Part shown: positions 56,554 to 64,000 of the stretch, piece after piece | How the letters are laid out: each line of letters starts with the position of its first letter | How positions within the stretch are numbered: the first letter of the stretch is position 1 | DNA from: Coffea arabica | Lineage: Eukaryota; Streptophyta; Magnoliopsida; Gentianales; Rubiaceae | Length of the DNA: 64,000 bases | Reading direction: 5' to 3' | Assembly: GCF_036785885.1 (NCBI RefSeq) | Contig: NC_092312.1 | Coordinates: 22,958,001 to 23,022,000, forward strand | Program-made: the position numbers and the translations under genes | The notes under the pieces: model-generated | Told to the model about the DNA's origin: nothing | Database searches by the model: none | What the model saw: only the letters and a program-made list of their open reading frames with translations

Positions 56554-59386
56554 CTAAAAGAACTCGAAGTCTAGATATTTACCCCCTGATTTCATCGCGT
56601 CTGTTCCTACAATCCTTTTACTGCTACTGCCAACCCCAATGGGGTGGTCAACTTTTCCAAACTTCACAGGAAGCTCGGCCTCTATTGGCCTAGGCACCTC
56701 TGGCGGTGTACTGCATCGTATAAGAGCCCAATTAACGCCTTCAAAGAAAGGATGCTGCTTGATCTCAGTTGCTCCCCTTTTTGTCCCAAGCCGATGTTGT
56801 GGCTCTTTGACAAGCAACCCACGGATCAAATCGCGACTAGCATAACTGGTAGCAGGAGAGTCGGGAAACCTTAGCGGCTGCCCTACTACGTTGAACAACG
56901 TAGCACGATTTCCCGAGCCCTTAAATGGGGTTTTGCCATACAAAAGTTCATGCAAAAAAATACCAAAAGTCCACCAGTCAACTGCACTGCCATGGCCCTC
57001 TCCCTTAATAATTTCGGGGGCTAAATATTCATGGGTCCCTACAAATGACATGGATCTTGCTGAAGTAGGTTCTGCAACAAGTTCAGGCAGCATGCCAGCA
57101 AGAAGTGCATTCTCAGCTCGCAGTTTTGGAGACTTTTTCTTGCTTTTCTGAGGAAATATCCGGGGAATGAAGCATGCTGGCTGAATACAAACGGACGTAG
57201 GCTCAATACAGGATGGCTGAACACAGAATGCAGCTCCTCTTTTGGAAGGGTCATCCATTGAGGAGGTTTTGATCAGAGTTGGTGAAACAGCACATCTTAG
57301 GGAAAGATCAAAGTCAGAAAGCATAATATGGCCATCATCACGGACCAGAACATTTTCTGGTTTCAAGTCCCTGTAAACGACTCCCAGCATATGAAGATAC
57401 TCAAGTGCCAAGAGAACCTCAGCAGCATAAAACCTGCCAACATGAACAGAAAATGAATACAGGGATTAATCCCACTTGGTCCCCCAAATTACATAGGGAC
57501 TTCTAAAAGTCATTATGACAGACAGTAAAAAGCTGATAAATGATAATTTGTTCTTTCTTTCTCTCTATTGCTCTCCTCCCAGTAGGGGTGTGGGACTACT
57601 AATCATGTAATCAATCAGCCAATAGATGAAGGAATGTATAAACCAAATACTCAATTAAAAAGAGACAAAATAAAATAGCTAAAAACTCTATTAGTTTCAT
57701 GAATCACAAGTCTAATAAGTACTAGTATATCCAATGTCCAAGCACATCATCCATCCACAATTTTGAATTTTCTGTAGCACACACAGAGCTTAAATGCCCA
57801 ATGACTTGTTTATGTTAAAGGTATGAGATGTAATGAACCATAGGCTATAGATTAGCTGAAGCACCATGTTCAAACAAAACAAGTCCTTGCCACACAGATC
57901 AGACACGGTAGCAAGCCAACTTATGAAACAAGGGAGAGCACTATCTCACGTTGCATGTAATCTTAACATAGTTCACTTACATGTTAGTAACTAGATGTTG
58001 AGGTTAAAGCTAAAAAACAAAAGCAATATATGCAATCAAGAGAAGGAATCATTAAAAAGCTATGTGAATTTGATGTTGCCTAGTCCAACTAAAAAAAAAC
58101 TGCACTGTGACCTGGAAAACAGCAGAAGAACATCCATACCTCGCAGCATATTCTGAAAAATGCTTCCCTGGTTGTCGCTGCCTCAACGTATGCAGATCAC
58201 CCCCAGGACAATATTCCATGACCAAACATGAAAATCTGTCTGTTTCAAAATGAGTATACAGAGTTGGCAAGAATGGATGATCAAGCAGCTGCAGGATATC
58301 TCTCTCCGTCTGAGCCCTGGTCAACTTTTTCCTGCTTGCAAGTGAAGCCTTATCCATAACTTTCATAGCAAAATAACAACGAGTACCACTCAGCTCAGAC
58401 AGGTAAACACTGCCGATGTCACCACAGCCAAGTCTTTTCAGCAACCTAAAATGACTCATGCCCAAAATGCCATCTCGTGCCCGAATTGCAAGAATAGCCT
58501 TCCATCTTGGATCATTTCCCTTGTGAGGCTTATTTGCACTACCAGTTATGTTACTCCAGTTACTATCATCACTAAGGCCACTGCTGTCACTTGCTCTGCT
58601 AAGGCTAGTTTTGGCACTCTCAAGTGAGTCCCCTCGAGTGCTCATTTTTGTACTCTCATAATGCCTGTCAACACTAAGCATGCCATCGCTCATTATACCA
58701 TCACTCCTGTACGTACTAGTGCAGCTATTCCCGATGCTCATAGCTGTTACAACTCCTGTACTGTCAATACTACTATGGGGGCTTACATTGCCACTTGGAG
58801 GCAAGGAAGCATCCCAAACACATTCTTTTTCCTCAGAATCTGGGGGGAGACTCACTTCTGTATTCTGCGATGGGCGAGGAATTGCAAATGGTGAGGAGAC
58901 TGCCGGTAGGTCAATTGGCTCTTCTACCAGGCTCTCTGAAGGAGAAAGAACAGAGATGCTCGGTTTGATACCAGGAACGCGGATTGAAAGATCTTCAATG
59001 AAAGGTCCCTTTACGGATAGACTCTTCACCAAGCACTTACCATCTGCTTTGTTCTGTCCAATCGGCACATAAACTGGCTTCATCAAATCTGTATCAATTG
59101 GTTCTGGAGGATGGCTCACCCCATGAAATGAAGTAGAGCCAGGCTCCTCATACGAATCAACACTGCTCTTTATAGAAACAACATCATGCATAGGTTCCTC
59201 TATTTCCTGTGGACTATCCTTCCCCTTTCGAGTTCGAACAGAAGCACGTAAATTTGAATCTTGAACATACCGGAGACTAGGTTGAGCACTGGACTCCTCC
59301 CTCACCAAAGTGATGTGAGTATTTGTCACCTCAGCTACAATGGGTAACTGCCTGGGAAGTGGTCTTGATCCGGGAAACCTGTCCAT
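56554..59386 (-). CDS. AGC VIII serine/threonine protein kinase, D6PK/KIPK-like
   Basis: Two coding exons, 59386-58140 and 57433-56554, joined AG|G across a GT-AG intron, give 708 aa. Residues 1-312 are a Ser-rich, probably disordered N-terminus. The kinase domain runs from about 313: glycine loop [15 protein letters not shown] (Lys342), [17 protein letters not shown] (Asp438), then DFD (456-458) in place of DFG, which is the mark of plant AGC VIII kinases. The insertion before subdomain VIII carries [20 protein letters not shown], a basic stretch of the type that binds membrane phospholipids in D6PK. After it come [28 protein letters not shown] and [18 protein letters not shown]. The protein ends KYLDFEFF, the hydrophobic docking motif for PDK1. 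Relatives phosphorylate PIN auxin transporters at the plasma membrane. The N-terminus is longer than in D6PK (~500 aa) and shorter than in KIPK (~930 aa), so the exact orthologue is open. Confidence 0.95.
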
Positions 59387-59447
59387 CTCTTATGAAGTTT
59401 TATCATCACATGTAATTCCTACCCCAGCCAGACAACTCCACAAAAAC

Positions 59448-60148
59448 CTGCAAAAAAATTAATAATTCACCATGAATGAGCTATAAAATACAAATCCAGA
59501 ATGAAACCAGCCAAAGTCATCTGTTGCTTTGCACTGATATGTTCCTAAATAAAAATTAATCTGATTCACACCAATATTTCATCAACAAAGACCATAACGC
59601 CGATTACACCTACGTACACTTCGGGTTGATTCAATGTTAGAACAACTAAGACTCGCAGCTTTTAAAGAAACAAATGGAATTAAAAGGGCATCATATATCG
59701 ATCAATTTATACAGCAAAGCTCGCTACAAACTTCAGTATTCTAAAAAAAATCCCATTGCTTTCCCTCAAAAGATTATGTATTCTAGTAAACCATAAATGG
59801 GAATAACCACCTCAGAGTTAACTCAATCCACCAAAAATCAACCTTGAAAATGAATACTAACAAAAGCCGCTCCTCTAGAAATGAAAAGTCCCCTGCACAT
59901 CCTATTCTTCTGTTGCCATTTGGGAAAAATTTAGCTTTCTCTGTTCTGTTTATTTGGGACGGCGGGCCGGGGGAGACAGAATTACTTGAATTCCACGCAA
60001 ACAAATTAAAAAGAGCAAAATAAGGGAAGAATATATTAGAAGTATCACGACCAAAAAGATCCCAAATGGTATCAATCAAAAGGGACCTTCCAAAATAAAT
60101 ACAGAGTTAACAATTTTCAGTAAGCAAAACTGAAAAACGCGTCCATAC
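59448..60148 (-). other. Probable 5'-UTR intron of the AGC kinase gene
   Basis: On the minus strand, a donor GTATGGAC begins at 60148 after TTTTTCTGG, and an acceptor TTTTTTTGCAG ends at 59448, about 60 bases before the ATG. The predicted first exon lies upstream (60149 to perhaps ~60,540). Introns in the leader are common in this kinase group; transcript data would be needed to fix the limits. Confidence 0.5.
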
Positions 60149-60549
60149 CCAGAAAAACAACGGGAATCCGGATCTAGGGTTTTGGCCTATCTCCCTCCCT
60201 TGCTTTCACGAGTTTCTCACCACAGCCCCCGCGCTCCTCTTCCTTTTCTTTTTCCTGCTTCTCCCTTTTCTTTAATCTGATTTGACAAAAACTAGGAACA
60301 ATATTCGGAGAAATGGCAAAAACACAACTTCTGGAGCTCTAACTCCTCTTAAAAAACTGATAGCAACCCCCCACTGCGTGATTTGTGTGTTAGGGAGATA
60401 AAAAAGAAGAAAAGAACAAACAGCACAATCAAAGCTGAAAAGGGATTTTCTTGAACGTAGTAACGATACCAAAAAAATGGAAAATGAGTAGCAGCGAGAG
60501 CAATGCAGAGAGGAAGCAGAGGCAGCTGTGAGGAGAACACGAAGAGGAA

Positions 60550-63076
60550 GAATGATGTGTTGGGGGGGTGGGGGGATTGGGTGTATTTCTCCTTCTCTTT
60601 ATTGCACTACTGTTGCTGGTCTTGCTTGGTATAGTACCGGTACTTTTGCTAGAATGGAATTGTTTAGTCCTAACTCCTTTTCGTGGTGGACTAGGGAACG
60701 CACTTTAGTCATGTGTCTTCACTGTGATCACTGATTTTTTTTTTCAACAGCCTGAATCAGACTTTTGTTGTTTTATAAACCTAATCCCAGAATTAACCTC
60801 AAAAGCCGGCAACTCTTGAGGCAATCCCAGGAACTTATATCCCAACCCAAACCCAACCCCAACCCCGATGTGGGACAAATGTACCTATAGGGGGGACCTG
60901 CTGGTAAGTGGGATACTACCACCCAATACCCTTTCAACCCTGAGACAATTTGTCTTTTTTCAACAGCCTGAATCAGACTTTTGTTATTTTATAAACCTAA
61001 TCACTGATTCACTGATCATATTTTTAGACTTTGGAGACTGCCGAAGGTGGGAAGAGAAAGTAGAAAATAGAAGTAGGCAAGCATATACAATCTGCAGCGT
61101 GGCAATATGGCAATGGCGTGCGAGACCAGTAGAATTACTTGCTACCGAGAAGTAGGGGAGAGTATTTTATTTTGAGCAGAAAGAAAGAAAGAAAGAATAT
61201 GCAAATCGGTAAATGATCGTGACATGTGGTATTCTATGCCTGGGTCAGATTCGTGTATATAAAAAGTTGAGCTGATGCCACACCGTAGGACGAGCTATTC
61301 ACACACCAAAGGCTTGGGACAAAATTCCCATTTGGATTGCTATTTTTGAAATTTTTGTAAAAAAATAGAGTCAAAATAATATAATATATATGAGATAAAA
61401 AGATAATTGAAAAATATGTTCGTGAAAAACGTGAAAACTCTTACCTTGAAACTTGCAAACCAAATTGATTCTCTTTGTGCATAACATTACAATGGTAGTG
61501 TTCAAAGAGAATATGTCCATTTGCCAATTAATTTTGAACGGCCTGTCTATCTAACAAGTGTCCAAAATATAGTTCACAGGTTGATTTTTTTAAAAATAAA
61601 ATGTAATAAATTGGATGTGATTTAGGTGTATTAAAATGCGCTCATTAATAAGTAGCACACTTCTTTTGAGTGAAATTGGTCAAAAATTGCTACTTTAGCT
61701 TCGGACCAAATTAAGATGGAATAAATGTTAATAACAAAAGCAAAATTGAAAGAACAAGTCTTACTAGATGCGACTTAGTTTAACCATGTCTTGGCATTCA
61801 TTTTCAATAAGTATGGATTAGATTTAATGTTGATGAAATGATGGATTGCAAATTGTTGGTATTTAATGTTGTTGAATTGATTAATTGAAATTTTTTGGTA
61901 TTGATCCCATCATTGCAAGTTAATTATAATGGTATAAAAAAATAAAAATTGAGCAATTAATTGAACTTTTATATGGTTTTAAACTAAATGCATTTATTTA
62001 AGGAAACAATTTACATGGTTTTAAACTAAAATGTAACTAATTTCTCCACTAGAATATTAACACATAACTAAACAAATTCTCTGTAGTATTTCTTAAGGTG
62101 ATGTATTTTGTTAGGTGTATTTTAAATTTGAGTATTTCTTAAGGTGTTTTGTGCATTTTAAATATTTTTTATATTTATTTTGGGTGTTTAAAATAAGACA
62201 ATTTGATAGGAATTCATATTAATCTAACACTCTTTTGTATTTTTTAAGTTTTTTTGTTTCATATAACTTATTTTTACAAACTAATTTAGTATTTTAATCT
62301 TTTAATTTTGACCCGTGCTATTGTTAGCTTCACTTTTATTTGAGAATCTTTTTTTTTTTTTTGCATGTATACGTATTTGGTACATATCTGAGACTTGGTG
62401 TGTGGATAGCAAAAGAATCGTACTTAAATGGCTAAAGAGCCTCCCAGGACCAGGAGGAGGTCAGTTTGACTGGCGGAAGGCTGACAAGTAACTAGGGCCT
62501 AATGGGGAGAGGTTGTGGTCCGAAGCAGAGACGGAGAAATGAGAAAAGTGGGGACCACTGGCGATTTCTCACCGTTGGATGGCCCAGATGTGGGACCTAC
62601 CTCTGTTCCTTCTTTAGACTACACGTCTTTTCAAAAGCGGGCCGAAGCCTGAATGCATCATCACGTCGGCTGTCTTCTCTTTGCAGCCCGATCTGCACAA
62701 ATCAATTCCTAACAGCCCCCGGATTAGGAATTTTAGTCTAGCATTACCACTCCTATTTTTTGACATTAGAAACAAGGGAGAAAATCCCACTAGCACCACT
62801 AAAGGAGATAAAATAATTATGATAGTGATTTGCAACTATATATATTTTGTATGGCGTCTTCTGTTTTTGAAAATTTTATTATAATATACAAAGATTCGTC
62901 TAACGAATGCCCAATAAAATTAATTAAGAAAAATTTATAAACGTACAGAAGGATAATAATTATTAATATATTATTCATAGAATAAATGAGTGTAAATTAA
63001 GTGTGTCAATGAGTGCTTAATGAGCATCCATAACCAAGAAAAAAGAAAAAACTCTCTGAATTAAGTCTGAAAATAG
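60550..63076. other. Intergenic DNA upstream of the kinase gene
   Basis: No gene is recognised. A 50-base direct repeat containing CAACAGCCTGAATCAGACTT lies at ~60733-60784 and ~60955-61006. The segment from ~61,310 to ~62,360 is very A/T-rich. At 62,430-62,760 the DNA turns more GC-rich, with an open frame of 79 codons at 62502-62741 that has no recognisable domain. Confidence 0.5.
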
Positions 63077-63247
63077 GGGATAGTGTATTATTTGAAATAT
63101 TATTTCGACTAATTACTGTAGCACTTTTTTATGATGTGATGTATGTGAGATAAAAAGATGATTGAAAATATAAAAAGGTGGGTTAAAAAATGTATTTGTG
63201 ATATAAGCGAAATATTATTTGGGATAAAAACACTATCCAAACAAACG
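63077..63247. mobile_element. MITE family member, copy 3 (~171 bp)
   Basis: The left end GGGATAGTGTATTATTTGAAA and the right end AATATTATTT...ACACTATCC are inverted repeats. The core TTATGATGTGATGTATGTG with AGATAAAA matches copy 2 at 43287. Confidence 0.7.
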
Positions 63248-64000
63248 CCTTTTGCTCAAAAGATATACTTGATAGTCAAAATCATAAAATTAAGTCTAAA
63301 CTCGAGGAAATTGTGGGGCTTTGGAATAAGGGATATCCTTTTCTTTGAATATATTATACCTACCGAAAAAGAAAAAAAGGAAAAGAGGGTTTTTTCTGTG
63401 GTGGGCGGGCGGGGGGTTTTGACGAAATACTAGAGGACAAAATACTTATGTTGATTAAGCTATAGAGTGGGCTTGAAGTTTAATAAATAGAGAATCTAAA
63501 GGCTCACTAATTGGGGAACATGGGACCCACAAACCCGTGCTTTTTTGACACATAATTACACTTCCTTCTTCGCTACCGCAGGTGTTATGTAACCAGTGGC
63601 AATAAAAACAAAGAATTTCCGCAGTTGGTGGTCGGAATTCTTTTGCTGAAAATAAGAAGGAATACAAGTGGGAATTACTGAATATCACCGCTTCGCTTTA
63701 CAACCTAAAAAGTAGAAAGTCAATTTGGGAATGTTGAAAATCATGACATGAATTGGAAGACTTGTTTTTGACTCGTAAATTTCCTAATACGTGTAATCTA
63801 CGTATAAATGCTAGCTTCTCCAAATCGATCAGTCCTTTATGCCTGGAATAGAGAAGGTTGCAAGCGATTTGAGAGCTAGCTTTCAAAGATCTAGAATCCG
63901 GACAATGGTAAACCCCAATCTTAAATGCTAGTGCATCAATGAACATTATTGTAGGACTGTTGTGCTTTTTGTTTGGACTCTTGTCCGGTTACTGTAAAGT
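63248..64000. other. Terminal stretch without recognised genes
   Basis: Two minus-strand open frames (63455-63688 and 63698-63946) have no family resemblance that I can identify. Nothing is called; a gene could begin beyond the window. Confidence 0.4.

Noticed and set aside
62502-62741. 79-codon open frame in a GC-richer patch
   Set aside because: No family resemblance and no flanking exons; overlapping frames exist on both strands.

Overview
This is nuclear DNA from a flowering plant, almost certainly a eudicot. The genes are spread out and intron-rich, the intergenic DNA is AT-rich and full of small DNA transposons, and every recognised protein belongs to a plant family. An asterid such as coffee or a relative is my guess from the feel of the proteins and repeats; the window does not prove it.

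Left part (1-18,350): a tandem segmental duplication. Each copy carries the same ordered pair of intronless AP2/ERF transcription-factor genes. Copy A (1-~6,460) holds ERF genes at 2928-3542 and 5309-5929. Copy B (~9,604-~18,350) holds them at 13778-14389 and 16465-17088. All four look like group IXa ERFs (the ERF13/ERF1A/ERF2 and ORCA-type group), which in other plants control jasmonate/ethylene defence and specialised metabolism and often sit in clusters. The copies have diverged through transposon insertions, a compensated frameshift, AP2-domain substitutions, replacement of a TATA region by an (AC)n repeat, and a 78-bp plastid 16S rRNA fragment in copy B. A degraded third copy of the promoter and downstream flank, without coding sequence, may survive near 20.9-21.6 kb.

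Middle part: a type I non-specific lipid transfer protein gene (21880-22767, +); COP9 signalosome subunit CSN7 (23694-30073, -, nine coding exons, 256 aa), convergent with the LTP gene; and leucine carboxyl methyltransferase LCMT1/SBI1, which methylates the PP2A catalytic subunit (31654-38402, +, 13 coding exons, 340 aa), divergent from CSN7 across about 1.6 kb. One LCMT1 intron is of the GC-AG type.

Right part: a DUF630/DUF632 protein of the NRG2/REL2 type (44353-49351, +, four coding exons, 885 aa) and an AGC VIII (D6PK/KIPK-like) protein kinase (56554-59386, -, two coding exons, 708 aa) with a probable 5'-UTR intron. The last ~3.5 kb shows no recognisable gene.

Mobile DNA: a 5'-truncated LINE nested in a long terminal-inverted-repeat element (9968-12660), three other Mutator-like TIR elements (one with a perfect 9-bp target duplication), Tourist-like and hAT-like MITEs, a dispersed MITE family with copies at ~18.0, 43.3 and 63.1 kb, and two SINEs with clear target duplications that share a 3' tail. 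I saw no tRNA gene, complete rRNA gene, CRISPR array or autonomous transposon. Exon limits come from reading splice sites and checking reading frame by hand; family assignments are from memory of the families, without a database search.
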